A stretch of DNA of 64,000 nucleotides, from assembly GCF_001613165.1 (NCBI RefSeq), contig NZ_BDBV01000022.1:1-64000 (forward strand). Direction: 5' to 3'. Shown here in pieces: positions 1 through 8,420 of the stretch (the first letter of the stretch is position 1; each line of letters begins with the position of its first letter). Under the pieces are notes generated by a model. It had not been told where the DNA came from. It worked only from the letters and a program-made list of their open reading frames with translations, and did not search any database. The translations under genes and the position numbers were made by a program. This DNA is from Nocardia mexicana NBRC 108244. GTDB taxonomy: Bacteria; Actinomycetota; Actinomycetes; Mycobacteriales; Mycobacteriaceae.

Positions 1-2
1 CG

Positions 3-596
3 GTCGTGACGGTGAAGGTCGAGGACCTGGAACGTATGTCGGGTGTGGCGACGACGGCGACCGGTGGCGTCGTTCCTGTCGCGGAGGCGCTGGCGTTGGC
101 GGAGCGGTCGCTGCCGTTTCTGGCGGTGTTCGACCGTGCCGGGCTGCCGGTGCATTTGGGGCGGATGAAACGGCTGGCGTCTCGGGCGCAGCGGCTGGCG
201 TTGATCGCGGCCCTGCGGGGGTGTTCGCGTCCCGGTTGTGATGCGCCGGCGAGCGTGTGCGCGGTGCATCATGTGCTGGATTACCGCAAGGGCGGGGCGA
301 CCGATCTCGAGAATCTCACGCTGGCCTGCGATGGCTGCCATGCGTTGATCCACGACGGCCCGGGTGGCTGGAAAACGATTGTGGAAGGCCCGAATTCACC
401 GTATGCGGGACGCACGGCGTGGATCGCGCCCCCGCACATCGACCCCGACCAGACCCCGGAGATCAACCACCGCCACCACGCCGGTGAACTGTTCGCCGAA
501 ATCCTGTCCCGCATCCACGTACGCGACGAGTGTGCTCGTGAGGACCATCGGCGGTGGCAGCACGAACAGGCACAGCGAAAACGCACTGCCGCCTGA
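3..596 (+). CDS. HNH endonuclease-like protein, DUF222/13E12 family, 5'-truncated by window edge
   Basis: The reading frame is already open at the left edge, so only the C-terminal part is present; the N-terminal DUF222 region expected in this family would lie outside. The visible part carries an HNH zinc module: a CSRPGC pair, the AVHH core, an Asn in ENLTL, then CDGC followed by HALIHDG. The tail is rich in Arg, Glu and Lys. Such proteins are repeated many times in Nocardia, Rhodococcus and mycobacterial genomes and are thought to be nuclease-like or mobile; activity is not established. The next gene is unrelated, and this one does not look like part of the catabolic island. Confidence 0.85.
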   Translation, partial: VVTVKVEDLERMSGVATTATGGVVPVAEALALAERSLPFLAVFDRAGLPVHLGRMKRLASRAQRLALIAALRGCSRPGCDAPASVCAVHHVLDYRKGGATDLENLTLACDGCHALIHDGPGGWKTIVEGPNSPYAGRTAWIAPPHIDPDQTPEINHRHHAGELFAEILSRIHVRDECAREDHRRWQHEQAQRKRTAA

Positions 597-747
597 TGCG
601 AGACGCTGCAGTTGTGTGGGGCGCTGCTGTGCGCGACCCGGCCGGCCCGAACAACTTTGTAAGCGGCAATGCAGTGGGTTTCGGTTGTGGGCGGGGATAC
701 CGAGAACGCCGCGGTTGCCTCTACGGCCGGGGGTTGGGTGTCGGGCG

Positions 748-1743
748 GTGTTCGTGCACACTTTCCGTGTGGGGAGTGGGACAGCCGGGTCGCCGCAGGA
801 GCGGGCTTTGCGTCATGTTGCGGCACTGTCCTCGGGAGATCCGTTGGACCCTCGACTGCGGCTGACGATGAACTTCCACCCCGACCGCATGGTGGGAGAC
901 CGGCCGATCCTGCTCAGGATGATCGAAGACGGTGTCTACCGATCGCAGTTCGTGACAGGGACCAGCAATGGCGGCCTGACCGCTCACTCCGGCGGGGAGC
1001 GGTGGCGCTGGGAGAGCCGTATCTTCGCGGGCGCCTACGATCATGTCGCTGCCGCCGAGCGACCCGTCTACGGCTCACTGAACTTCCGCAGCAATCCCGC
1101 CGGCGGAGCGCCGCGTTTCGGCTCGTCCTACTTCCGACTCGCCGCCGGCACTCTCACCCGAGCGACCTTCTGCTACCCGGATAGTTCCACCGAACCCTCC
1201 AACTTCGGTGTCGCGGCGGCCTTCTCGCTGATCGAGTTGGCAGAGGCTGACGACCTCGATGTCCTTGATGGTCATATCGAGGCGCAGATCCATGGCCCGG
1301 TCCGGCTCGATCGTGACGTCGAGGCCCTCGTTCTGGATCCCAGCTATCGCGACACGGCTGTTCAGGATGCGGCACACCAACTCCCGTGTCCCCTCGAATG
1401 GCATCCCGGATTCCGGCTCAGCGTGGGTCAGCTGTGCCATCATCCCGACTTCCGTGGGCAACAGTACGTCGATCTGGGAGTCGAGATCGCGGTCGACGGG
1501 TGGCTCGATCCCAGAATCGTCGGTGACGCTGCGCGGACAGGCCGCTACGATCCGCAGGACCTCAAGAAGGTCTGGCACTACTTGGCGAGATTCGGTCATC
1601 CTCGCTCGCCGACGGCGTCAGATTTCGCCGATGCCAACGGATCTCAGGCCCGGGAGGCAGCACGGCGTGAACCCCTCATTGCTCGGGGATGCGGACCATG
1701 GCTTCCTGTGCGTACGACGCGACCAGAGCGCCCTCCTCCGTGA
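748..1743 (+). CDS. DUF3626-type protein of unknown function
   Basis: The protein resembles the DUF3626 family, whose members share stretches such as TMNFHPDR, GVYRSQFVTGTSNGG and RWRWESRIFAGAYD, all present here, followed by FGSSYFRL and FCYPDSS. No catalytic function is known to me for this family. The frame stays open far upstream, so the start is uncertain: GTG codons at 748, 754 and 769 all precede the conserved region and none has a strong ribosome site. I chose 748, giving about 331 residues. The 3' end overlaps the convergent tesB gene by 68 bases, so either the last residues are unusual or the two genes share terminal sequence. Confidence 0.7.
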   Translation: MFVHTFRVGSGTAGSPQERALRHVAALSSGDPLDPRLRLTMNFHPDRMVGDRPILLRMIEDGVYRSQFVTGTSNGGLTAHSGGERWRWESRIFAGAYDHVAAAERPVYGSLNFRSNPAGGAPRFGSSYFRLAAGTLTRATFCYPDSSTEPSNFGVAAAFSLIELAEADDLDVLDGHIEAQIHGPVRLDRDVEALVLDPSYRDTAVQDAAHQLPCPLEWHPGFRLSVGQLCHHPDFRGQQYVDLGVEIAVDGWLDPRIVGDAARTGRYDPQDLKKVWHYLARFGHPRSPTASDFADANGSQAREAARREPLIARGCGPWLPVRTTRPERPPP

Positions 1744-2491
1744 GGATGTCGCCGCGGCCGTAGGCGCGGGAATGGGCGAGCAAGGGGCTGTGCTGGCGCA
1801 GTAGCAGCCAGTCGTCGGTGCGGGTGGGGCGGTGGAACCAGAGGGTGTGCGAGGTGACCGCTGAGACGAATGCGGTGCCGTTGCCGCCGTGGGCATATCC
1901 CTCCAGGGGCAGCAGCGCCGTGCCGATCAGAGTCAGATCCGTGGCGTAGGCGACCAGCGCGGGTGCGAGTTCGGGTGCGACGTCCGGTGTCCGCATCCAG
2001 AACTCGAATTCCGGTGGCGCGGAACCGAGATCGTCCAGATCCACGGTGGTGCGGGTCTCCCAGGGCAGCAGATCCCACTGCACCTTGTGCTCGGCCGACA
2101 GCAGCGCCGGTACGGGCTCGACGGTCTGCCGGTCCGGCCCCTGCTCCCCGGCGTGCAGTGAGACCGACGCGGTCGCGACGACACCGCCGGACTGTTCCGC
2201 CACGACCGACACCGTGGCGAACGACCGCCCCGCGTGATGGCGGTGCACCCGGTACCGGATCGGCTCGTCGGTCCGGCCCTCGCGCACGAAGATCACATGC
2301 AGGGATTTGATCGCCTTGTCGGGCACCGCCGCGCCCGCCGCGCGCACGAACTGGCCGAGCAGCTGGCCGCCGAAGACCCGGCGGTAGGTCAGGTGCAGAT
2401 TCCGGCCCTCGAACAGGGTTTCGGGTTCGCCGGATGAGGGCGACGGGGACAGGTCGAGGCACGAGACGAGGTCACTCCACAGTTCGGACAT
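1676..2491 (-). CDS. tesB: Acyl-CoA thioesterase II (TesB family)
   Basis: A 271-residue double-hotdog thioesterase that would hydrolyse acyl-CoA to free acid and CoA in the cytoplasm. Family hallmarks are RVFGGQLLGQ near residue 40, the SLHVIFVREG strand, and the second-hotdog segment VSAVTSHTLWFHRP followed by LLLRQHSPLLAHSRAYGRGDI. Length fits TesB proteins (about 270-290). The gene stands alone on the minus strand, with a GAGAAT-type palindrome 31-45 bases upstream of its start; this makes it a likely member of the regulon of the neighbouring TetR repressor. No good Shine-Dalgarno is visible. A role in releasing CoA when pathway intermediates accumulate is inference. Confidence 0.88.
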   Translation of the reverse strand: MSELWSDLVSCLDLSPSPSSGEPETLFEGRNLHLTYRRVFGGQLLGQFVRAAGAAVPDKAIKSLHVIFVREGRTDEPIRYRVHRHHAGRSFATVSVVAEQSGGVVATASVSLHAGEQGPDRQTVEPVPALLSAEHKVQWDLLPWETRTTVDLDDLGSAPPEFEFWMRTPDVAPELAPALVAYATDLTLIGTALLPLEGYAHGGNGTAFVSAVTSHTLWFHRPTRTDDWLLLRQHSPLLAHSRAYGRGDILTEEGALVASYAQEAMVRIPEQ

Positions 2492-2521
2492 GACCCGAGT
2501 GTAATAGCAGTTCTCATGGAC

Positions 2522-2536
2522 AAGAATGTAATTCTC
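2522..2536. promoter_or_regulatory. Candidate TetR operator upstream of tesB (imperfect GAGAAT-N3-ATTCTC)
   Basis: Reads AAGAAT, spacer GTA, ATTCTC: one mismatch to the perfect 6-3-6 palindrome found at 3289, 10101 and 58214. It sits between the end of the tetR gene (overlapping its stop by two bases) and the start of tesB. On the tesB strand a further GAGAAC half-site follows 21 bases downstream. Confidence 0.6.
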
Positions 2537-3188
2537 ACCTGGTCGCGAACCCGTGCGCGCAGAAGTCCCAGGTCTCGGCCGCCGTGATCGGGTGCTGGGA
2601 CTCCTCGGCCGAGGCCCCGGCGGACTGCGCGATGAACATGACGGTCTGCATCAGCATGGCGGCCGTCCGGCGCGAGTTGATCTCCGGACGCAGCTGCTCG
2701 GCCGCCTTGGCCATGTCCATCAGCTCGGTGAACAGCGACAACATCGGCACGTGCGCGACCTTGACGTGACCCGGGTGGGAGATCAGCAGCTGCGGCGCGA
2801 AATCGGTGAACAGCGGGCGCCGGGCCGCGGGATCCGGGCGGCACAGCTCGAACAGCAACTCGACGGCCACCCGCAGCTTGTCGAGGGGTTCGGTCTGCCC
2901 GTCGGCCGTGGCGCGCAACTGGTCCGCGGTGCGGCTCAGGGCGTCCTCGAACAGTGCGAGCAGCAACTCGTGCTTGCCGTCGAACTGCATGTAGAAGCTG
3001 CGCAGCGACTGCCGGGAGCGGTCCACGACCTCCTGCACGGTGAAGTCCGTGGTGCCCTTCTCGGTGATGATCGCCTGGGCGGCGTCCAGGAACCGCTGGA
3101 CGCGCTGTTCGGCGCGCAGCTTCGCGGTACGCAGCGAACGTTCGACGGCGCGCTGCTTCCAGGCGGGCTTCTCGCTGGGCGTGGTCAC
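2535..3188 (-). CDS. TetR-family transcriptional regulator
   Basis: A 217-residue one-component repressor. The N-terminal helix-turn-helix is at about residues 28-75 (FLDAAQAIITEKG, then TVQEVVDRSRQSLRSFYMQF), preceded by a basic extension; the rest is a helical ligand-binding domain of unknown ligand, plausibly an acyl-CoA. The GTG start follows a GAGG motif. It is divergent from the hydratase at 3374 and lies directly downstream of the tesB promoter. Palindromes GAGAAT-N3-ATTCTC on both sides of the gene and before two more operons suggest it is the local repressor of a dispersed regulon; this link is inferred from position, not shown. Confidence 0.9.
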   Translation of the reverse strand: MTTPSEKPAWKQRAVERSLRTAKLRAEQRVQRFLDAAQAIITEKGTTDFTVQEVVDRSRQSLRSFYMQFDGKHELLLALFEDALSRTADQLRATADGQTEPLDKLRVAVELLFELCRPDPAARRPLFTDFAPQLLISHPGHVKVAHVPMLSLFTELMDMAKAAEQLRPEINSRRTAAMLMQTVMFIAQSAGASAEESQHPITAAETWDFCAHGFATR

Positions 3189-3288
3189 CGGCGCCTCGGT
3201 CCTCGGTCATATGGAGAGAACATGAATGCACTGTACCGGAGAATGGTAGTTACATGATCCGGACCAACACATTTCCATCTCTCCTGAA

Positions 3289-3303
3289 GAGAATGCTATT
3301 CTC
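3289..3303. promoter_or_regulatory. Perfect 15-bp operator-like palindrome GAGAAT-GCT-ATTCTC
   Basis: Perfect 6-3-6 inverted repeat in the tetR/hydratase divergent region, 71 bases before the hydratase start. The same core recurs at 10101-10113 (extended at 10096-10116) and 58214-58228. Degenerate half-sites GAGAAC (3216) and GAGAAT (3239) lie nearer to tetR. Confidence 0.7.
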
Positions 3304-3373
3304 ATCCCACGCTCACGCCGGAGCCGGTGCGCATCCGGACCGGTTCGGTCTTCCCGGAGTTGAGGAGTTCGAC

Positions 3374-4156
3374 GTGTACATCCGCTACGAGGTCGCCGAC
3401 CGGATCGCGACCATCACGCTCGACCGGCCCGAGGCGGCCAATGCGCAGAACCGGGACCTGCTGGACGAGCTCGATGCCGCCTGGACCCGCGCCGCGGACG
3501 ATCCGGGCGTGTCGGTCATCGTGCTGCGTGCGGAGGGCAAGCACTTCTCGGCCGGGCACGATCTACGGGACGGCCGCGGTGCGGAGCTGAGCAAGATCAC
3601 CCTGGAACTCATCTACGAGAACGAGGCGCGCCGCTATCTCGAGTACTCGCTGCGCTGGCGCAACGTCCCGAAGCCGTCCATCGCGGCGGTGCAGGGCAAG
3701 TGCATCGCGGGCGGCTTGCTGCTGTGCTGGCCGTGCGATCTCATCGTGGCCGCCGACGATGCGCAGTTCTCCGATCCGGTGGTGCTGATGGGTATCGGCG
3801 GGGTCGAATACCACGGCCACACCTGGGAACTCGGCCCGCGCAAGGCGAAGGAGATCCTGTTCACCGGGCGGTCGGTGACGGCCGAGGAGGCTCGCCAGGT
3901 CGGCATGGTGAACGAGGTGGTCCCGCGCGCGGAACTCGACGCGCGGACCGCGGCGCTGGCGGCTCGCATCGCGTCGATGCCGCCGTTCGGGCTGCGGCAG
4001 GCCAAGCGCGCGGTCAACCAGACGCTGGACGTGCAGGGCTTCTATGCCGCGATCCAGTCGGTGTTCGACATCCACCAGACCGGCCACGGCAATGCGCTGA
4101 GCGTGACGGGCTACCCGATCCTGGCGGCGCTGGACGAGATGAAGTCGAAGACCTAG
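3374..4156 (+). CDS. Enoyl-CoA hydratase/isomerase (crotonase family)
   Basis: A 260-residue crotonase-fold enzyme, expected to hydrate a 2-enoyl-CoA or isomerise a related thioester. Key segments are ITLDRPEAANAQN, the oxyanion-hole motif HFSAGHDL, and AVQGKCIAGGLLLCWPCDLIVAAD. The usual first catalytic Glu region reads GIGGVEYHGH, so substrate handling may differ from classical hydratase. The frame is open from 3254, but I chose the GTG at 3374 because a GAGGAG ribosome site lies 6 bases upstream and the resulting length matches the family. It is monocistronic and faces away from tetR with a perfect operator-like palindrome upstream. Confidence 0.88.
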   Translation: MYIRYEVADRIATITLDRPEAANAQNRDLLDELDAAWTRAADDPGVSVIVLRAEGKHFSAGHDLRDGRGAELSKITLELIYENEARRYLEYSLRWRNVPKPSIAAVQGKCIAGGLLLCWPCDLIVAADDAQFSDPVVLMGIGGVEYHGHTWELGPRKAKEILFTGRSVTAEEARQVGMVNEVVPRAELDARTAALAARIASMPPFGLRQAKRAVNQTLDVQGFYAAIQSVFDIHQTGHGNALSVTGYPILAALDEMKSKT

Positions 4157-4177
4157 CGGCCCCGTCGCCGCCATCGC

Positions 4178-4193
4178 CTGCCGCATCCGGCAG
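4178..4193. terminator. Possible terminator hairpin after the hydratase
   Basis: CTGCCG, loop CATC, CGGCAG: a perfect 6-bp stem 21 bases after the hydratase stop and before the lipoprotein gene. There is no T run, so it may be a weak or Rho-assisted stop. Confidence 0.35.
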
Positions 4194-4249
4194 CACCGGC
4201 GAACCGGGCACCCCGGCTCAGCCGTTCTCTTTCGAAGCGAGGAAACTCT

Positions 4250-4744
4250 ATGCGCGATCTCATCATTCGCCGGTCCGCGGTGTGCTGCGGAGCGCTGCTG
4301 GTCGCCGCGGCGGCGCTGACCGGCTGCGGCTCCGACGACGAATCGTCCACCACCGCAACACCATCCGCCGCCACCAGTGCCGCGGCCGGGCAGGCGGATG
4401 CCGCCACGACCAAGGCCGTCACCGACGTGTACACGGCCTTCTTCAGCGGTTCCACCCCGCCGCAGCAGAAGGCCGCGACGGTGCAGAAGGGCGACGTGTT
4501 CCTGCCGATCCTGGAGGCGCAGGCGGCCAATCCGCAGGCCCAGGGGACCTCGGTGACCGTCGCCGGGGTGAAGCTCGGGGATCCCGACCACGCCGACGTC
4601 ACCTACACGCTGCTGGTCGGCGGCACCCCGATGCTGCCCGACCAGACCGGCCAGGCCGTGAAAGAGAGCGGCCAGTGGAAGGTCGCCACCTCCACCTTCT
4701 GCGCCCTGCTCGCCATCCAGGGCGGCAACTCACCCGCCTGCTGA
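4250..4744 (+). CDS. Secreted lipoprotein, low-molecular-weight antigen MTB12-like
   Basis: A 164-residue exported lipoprotein. It has a twin-Arg-like basic start, a hydrophobic stretch and the lipobox LTGC at about residues 23-26, then a Ser/Thr/Ala-rich linker to about residue 50. The globular part (VTDVYTAFFSGSTPPQQKA, VTYTLLVGG, DQTGQAVKESGQWKV, TFCALLAIQGG) matches the C-terminal domain of the mycobacterial secreted antigen MTB12 family, function unknown. Two Cys residues near the end could form a disulfide. The start is supported by GAGGAAA upstream. It has no evident connection with the surrounding catabolic genes. Confidence 0.85.
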   Translation: MRDLIIRRSAVCCGALLVAAAALTGCGSDDESSTTATPSAATSAAAGQADAATTKAVTDVYTAFFSGSTPPQQKAATVQKGDVFLPILEAQAANPQAQGTSVTVAGVKLGDPDHADVTYTLLVGGTPMLPDQTGQAVKESGQWKVATSTFCALLAIQGGNSPAC

Positions 4745-4769
4745 GCTGGAACGGCGGTGTGCCGCAGTG

Positions 4770-6005
4770 TCATTCGACGGCCGACGACATCTGCCCTTGC
4801 GACGGCGGCCGCCCATAGTCGTCGACGGTCATGGAGTTGTAGTGGCGGGCGCTCTTGGTGGTGAGGCGGAGCAGGGCGCGGGCGGGCCCGGCGGGTAGGG
4901 CGGATATCAGTCGGGCGCCCTGGACCAGGCCCGATACGCCGAGGCGGGACCTGGGAATCAGGGTGTTCGCCGCGCTCAGCGCCACGGCATGACTGCCGCG
5001 CACGTGCCCGGCCATCGCGCGCTCGTAGGCGGGGAAGGCGCGCTCGTGGTCGCCGCCGGCTCGGGCCAGCTCGCCGGCGAGGACGTACGCGCCGACGACG
5101 GCCAGGGTGGTGCTGCCGCCGACCGCCGGACCGGGACAGTAGCCCGCGTCGCCGACGAGTGTCACCCGCCCGCGCGACCAGGTGTCCATCCGCAGCTGGG
5201 TGATCGAGTCGAAATAGAACGCCGGGCTGCGGTCGAGCTCCACCAGCCAGCGGTCCACGTCGCTGTGCATGCCGCCGAATGCGTTGCGCAGCAGGGCTTT
5301 CTGCTGCGGTACGGCATCGTGACGACAGTCGAGTTCGCGATCGCCGCGGAACAGGAACAGTGCCCGCGCGTCGTCGAGGTGGCGTGCGCTGTAGATGCCC
5401 GCGGTGCGGCCGACGCCGACGTGGATGAGTAACTCTCCGTCGCGGCCGAAGTCCTTGGGCAGGCTGGTCACTCCGAGATAGGCCCCGGTGCCCGCGCTGA
5501 AGCGGGACTCGTCGCCGAACGCCAGGCGACGCACCCCGGAGTGCAACCCGTCCGCGCCTACCACGAGGTCGAAGCGGCGCGGCGCGGCGCTGTCGAACCG
5601 CACCTCACAGTCGGGTGTGATCGCGGTTATCGCATCGCCGAAGATGTATTCGACGTCGTCCTGCGTTGCGTCGTAGTAGATCTCGCTGAGATCGTCGCGC
5701 ATGACCTCCACATGCCGGTCGGAGGTGGCTCCGAATATCTTGGAGAGGTCCGACCGGACGGGACGCCGGGCGCCCTCACGGTGGAGCGCCAGCCTGTCCG
5801 TGCCGGTAGCGCGCTTCTCGATGCGCGGGAGCACCCCCATCTGCTCGGAGATGTCCACGGCGGGCCGGAACAGGTCGACCGCGTGCCCTCCGGTCTTGCG
5901 CAGAGCGGGTGCGCGCTCGACGACGGTGACGGAATATCCGTGCCTGGTGAGCCAGTACGCGAGCACAGGACCGGCGATGCTGGCGCCGGAGACGAGGATC
6001 TGCAT
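4770..6005 (-). CDS. FAD-dependent monooxygenase (aromatic hydroxylase/PHBH fold)
   Basis: A 411-residue group A flavoprotein monooxygenase. It has the N-terminal Rossmann motif VSGASIAGPVLAYWL, the DG motif DLVVGADGLHSGVR near residues 147-160, and the GD motif RVTLVGDAGYCPGPAVGG near residue 285, all of which contact FAD and NAD(P)H. The family hydroxylates aromatics, tetracyclines, rifamycins and similar substrates; nothing in the sequence fixes the substrate. The gene is monocistronic on the minus strand. A perfect 12-bp palindrome lies directly before the start codon and could be an operator covering the ribosome site. Confidence 0.88.
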   Translation of the reverse strand: MQILVSGASIAGPVLAYWLTRHGYSVTVVERAPALRKTGGHAVDLFRPAVDISEQMGVLPRIEKRATGTDRLALHREGARRPVRSDLSKIFGATSDRHVEVMRDDLSEIYYDATQDDVEYIFGDAITAITPDCEVRFDSAAPRRFDLVVGADGLHSGVRRLAFGDESRFSAGTGAYLGVTSLPKDFGRDGELLIHVGVGRTAGIYSARHLDDARALFLFRGDRELDCRHDAVPQQKALLRNAFGGMHSDVDRWLVELDRSPAFYFDSITQLRMDTWSRGRVTLVGDAGYCPGPAVGGSTTLAVVGAYVLAGELARAGGDHERAFPAYERAMAGHVRGSHAVALSAANTLIPRSRLGVSGLVQGARLISALPAGPARALLRLTTKSARHYNSMTVDDYGRPPSQGQMSSAVE

Positions 6006-6013
6006 GAGCGTGC

Positions 6014-6025
6014 CTGCCTAGGCAG
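6014..6025. promoter_or_regulatory. 12-bp palindrome CTGCCTAGGCAG at the monooxygenase start
   Basis: Perfect inverted repeat 9 bases upstream of the minus-strand start at 6005, overlapping where a ribosome site would be. It could be an operator or an RNA hairpin; nothing ties it to a specific regulator. Confidence 0.35.
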
Positions 6026-6173
6026 CGTGGGAATCGGAGACCTTCATGGCGTGAAGTATCACAGCGCCGGTGCGGCTGCGTCTTGAAAAAATGTTCCCGA
6101 CATCGGTGTGAACGGTACCGGGCGGCCGATCTGCAGGGCGAGACTGCTTTCCGGCCGGAGCGTCGGCGCGGGC

Positions 6174-7136
6174 TCAGAGCTGTGCCAGCCGCGGAGCGGC
6201 GCCCGCCGCGCGAATGTAGGCCCCTGCCTCCCTGCTCAATTCCCTTGTGCTGCCAAATAATCCGTCCAGCACCAGCGTGCGGCGGACGTGCCGGTGCAGG
6301 TCGTGTTCGGAGGTGAAGCCGATGCCGCCGAGAACCTGCTGGCAGTGCCTGGCGGCGGTGAGGGCCGCCTGCCCCGCGGCGGCCTTGCCCAGCATCGCGC
6401 CGAGAGCGTTGCGAGAATGGTCAGGCAGTGCGCCGAGATCGCTGTCGGCTGTGCCCAGGATCGTGCCGAGGTTGTCGGCCGTACCGGCCGCAGTGCCGCG
6501 GTCGTCGCCGGCTGTACCCGGTGTTGCGCTGCGGTTGTCGTCGGCCGTACCTAACATCGCACCGAGGTCGTCCCTGGCCATATTCAACACAGCCTCCGCG
6601 CCCTCGAGGGCGACCAGGGTTTCGGCGAGGCGGTGGCGGACCGCCTGGAACGAGGCGAGCGGGCGGCCGAACTGCTTGCGCTCCACCACGTGTCGCCGTG
6701 CGAGCGTGAGCATGGCGTGCCCGGTGCCCAGCAGCCACCAGCCGAGTGCGTGCCGTCCCGCGGCGAGTGCCGCGCTCGGCAACTCGGCCCCGGTCGCGAC
6801 GGTCCGCAGCGGTAGCTCTTCGTCCAGCGAACGCCCGGGCTCACTCTCGCGGTCCCAAACCACCCACATGCCCCCGGCGAACGGCAACGGAATCGGCCCG
6901 GCATCCGCCGACTGCGCGGCGTGCCCGACGATGTCGTCGAGAACCGAAGCGTGCGAGCCTGTTTCGCCGAGCAGCCGACAGACCGTGGAGGCCGCGACAG
7001 TGGGAGCCTCCGCCAGCAGCTCCGGCCACCCGAGTTCCGCCAGCGCGGCATCCACGTCGCGCCGATCGGCCGCGGCCATGGTCTTGCGCAGCGTCGCCGT
7101 GAGCAACTCCCACTCGTGGGTATCAAGCTCGGCCAT
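6174..7136 (-). CDS. Acyl-CoA dehydrogenase, divergent partner subunit with a repetitive insertion
   Basis: A 320-residue acyl-CoA dehydrogenase-fold protein lacking a clear mid-domain FAD motif, like the smaller member of heteromeric FadE pairs of actinobacterial sterol-type beta-oxidation. The C-terminal dehydrogenase signatures remain: RKQFGRPLASFQAVRHRLAE and QVLGGIGFTSEHDLHRHVRR. Between them lies an abnormal stretch of about 60 residues (roughly 189-248) made of Gly-Thr-Ala-Asp repeats. ATG at 7136 is preferred over GTG 7142 because GAGGAG is 5 bases before it. It follows the dehydrogenase at 7308 after a 171-base gap, probably in one operon from the Rieske gene; the pair would form an alpha/beta enzyme (inference). 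Confidence 0.82.
   Translation of the reverse strand: MAELDTHEWELLTATLRKTMAAADRRDVDAALAELGWPELLAEAPTVAASTVCRLLGETGSHASVLDDIVGHAAQSADAGPIPLPFAGGMWVVWDRESEPGRSLDEELPLRTVATGAELPSAALAAGRHALGWWLLGTGHAMLTLARRHVVERKQFGRPLASFQAVRHRLAETLVALEGAEAVLNMARDDLGAMLGTADDNRSATPGTAGDDRGTAAGTADNLGTILGTADSDLGALPDHSRNALGAMLGKAAAGQAALTAARHCQQVLGGIGFTSEHDLHRHVRRTLVLDGLFGSTRELSREAGAYIRAAGAAPRLAQL
6393..6572 (-). repeat. In-frame degenerate repeats inside the acyl-CoA dehydrogenase gene
   Basis: This stretch encodes degenerate copies of a short unit such as DLGAMLGTADDN, TPGTAGDD, GTAAGTADN, LGTILGTADSD and ALGAMLGKA. Related enzymes usually have a short helix-turn here, just before the QVLGGIGF helix. It looks like an internal expansion by slippage that kept the frame. 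Confidence 0.65.
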
Positions 7137-7307
7137 GACCACTCCTCGCGGGCACCGATGTTACGAAATCCGCAGGTGCCCTGTTCAATGCGTGTCCGGG
7201 CCGGATCGGCGCCGTCGCACGTCGTGTCGTGGCGCGCGGGTCCGCCGTCGGCGCGGCAACGCCGTCCCCGGCGGCATCGGCCCGCTCCCGCACGATATCC
7301 GCCACTA

Positions 7308-8417
7308 CTACTCCTTCCCCAGATCGAGCAGTCGGCGAGCGATGATGTTGCGCTGGATCTCCGCCGTGCCGCCGTAGATCGTGGCGGCGCGGGAATAGAG
7401 GTACTCTGTGCGCCAGCGCGGATCGGTGAATTCGATTGCGCCGGGCAGCAAGTCGCGCGCGGTGTCGAACAGCCGCTGTTCGGCCGTCGCGAGCAGCACC
7501 TTGTCGACGGAGGTCTCCGCGCCGAGCCGGGCGCCGTCGGCGAGGCGGCGCTGGGTGGCGGCGGACCGGCAGCGCACCGTGTGCAGCGCCAGATAGGCGG
7601 CGCCCAGTTCGGCGTCGTCGCCGGGGCAGGCCCGCCCCGCGATCTCGTCCAAACGCGTGAACAGGTAGGCGATCCGGTGCCAGAAGCAGGTGGAGCGCTC
7701 GTAGGGCAGCAGGTCCATCGCCACCCGCCAGCCGTCGCCGGGATCGCCGAGCATGCGGTCCCCGGGCACCACCACATCATCGAAGAACACCTCGGCGAAC
7801 TCGTCCACGCCGTGCATGGTCCGCAGCGGCCGCACGGTGATGCCGGGGGAGTCCATATCGACGAAGAAGGCGGTGATGCCGTCGTGGCCGGGGCCGGTGC
7901 GGGTGAGCAGGACGCACCGAGATGCGTACTGCGCCAGGCTCGTCCACACCTTCTGCCCGCTGATCACCCAGTCGCCGCCGCGCGGGGTGGCCTTGGTGCG
8001 CAGCGAGGCGAGGTCGCTGCCCGACTCGGGCTCGGAGAACCCCTGACACCACTGCTCCCGGCCGGACAGCAGCAGCGGCACGGTCTCGGCGGCCAGCCCG
8101 GGACGCGCGTATCCGATCATCGTCGGCGCGAGCACCTCGATCATGGAATAGATTCCTGGCTCTGCCAGATCGCGCGAGGCGACTTCTTCGCCGAGTACCG
8201 CGCGCAGGGCGGCGGGACCACCCAGCCCGGTCACCTCCGCGGGCCAGCCATAGCGCATCCAGTCCGCGTCGTAGAGCGCGCGCCGCACCCGCAGCAACTG
8301 CTCGACCTGCGCATCGAGGGACTGGTCCGGCCCCGGCGTGAGGTCGTTGTCGTCCAGCCACGCGCGCAGACCCGACCGGAACCCGGCGATCTCCGCGCCG
8401 GCGGACGTGCCCGGCAC
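7308..8417 (-). CDS. Acyl-CoA dehydrogenase (FadE type)
   Basis: A 369-residue FAD acyl-CoA dehydrogenase introducing a 2,3-double bond into an acyl-CoA. Motifs are QGFSEPESGSDLASL near residue 125, DWVISGQKVWTS (middle beta domain), FFVDMDSPGITVRPLR, and the C-terminal IYGGTAEIQRNIIARRLL. The position of the classical catalytic Glu (YEGT of medium-chain enzymes) is Gly, as in steroid-type FadE pairs, where another Glu serves as base. It starts 4 bases after the small Rieske-partner gene and is followed by its likely partner subunit at 6174. The operon context suggests it acts on the acid oxidised by the adjacent Rieske enzyme. Confidence 0.9.
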   Translation of the reverse strand: MPGTSAGAEIAGFRSGLRAWLDDNDLTPGPDQSLDAQVEQLLRVRRALYDADWMRYGWPAEVTGLGGPAALRAVLGEEVASRDLAEPGIYSMIEVLAPTMIGYARPGLAAETVPLLLSGREQWCQGFSEPESGSDLASLRTKATPRGGDWVISGQKVWTSLAQYASRCVLLTRTGPGHDGITAFFVDMDSPGITVRPLRTMHGVDEFAEVFFDDVVVPGDRMLGDPGDGWRVAMDLLPYERSTCFWHRIAYLFTRLDEIAGRACPGDDAELGAAYLALHTVRCRSAATQRRLADGARLGAETSVDKVLLATAEQRLFDTARDLLPGAIEFTDPRWRTEYLYSRAATIYGGTAEIQRNIIARRLLDLGKE

Positions 8418-8420
8418 CGG

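Noticed and set aside
364..747. N-terminal extension of the DUF3626 gene to 364
   Set aside because: It overlaps the HNH gene in another frame, is Arg-rich and unlike the family; the conserved DUF3626 sequence starts after about 790.
7123..7305. 60-codon frame between two acyl-CoA dehydrogenase genes, GTG with AAGGAG upstream
   Set aside because: The ribosome site is good, but the peptide is Ala/Arg/Thr/Pro-rich without recognisable features, and it runs over the next gene's start. Noise is more likely, though not excluded.
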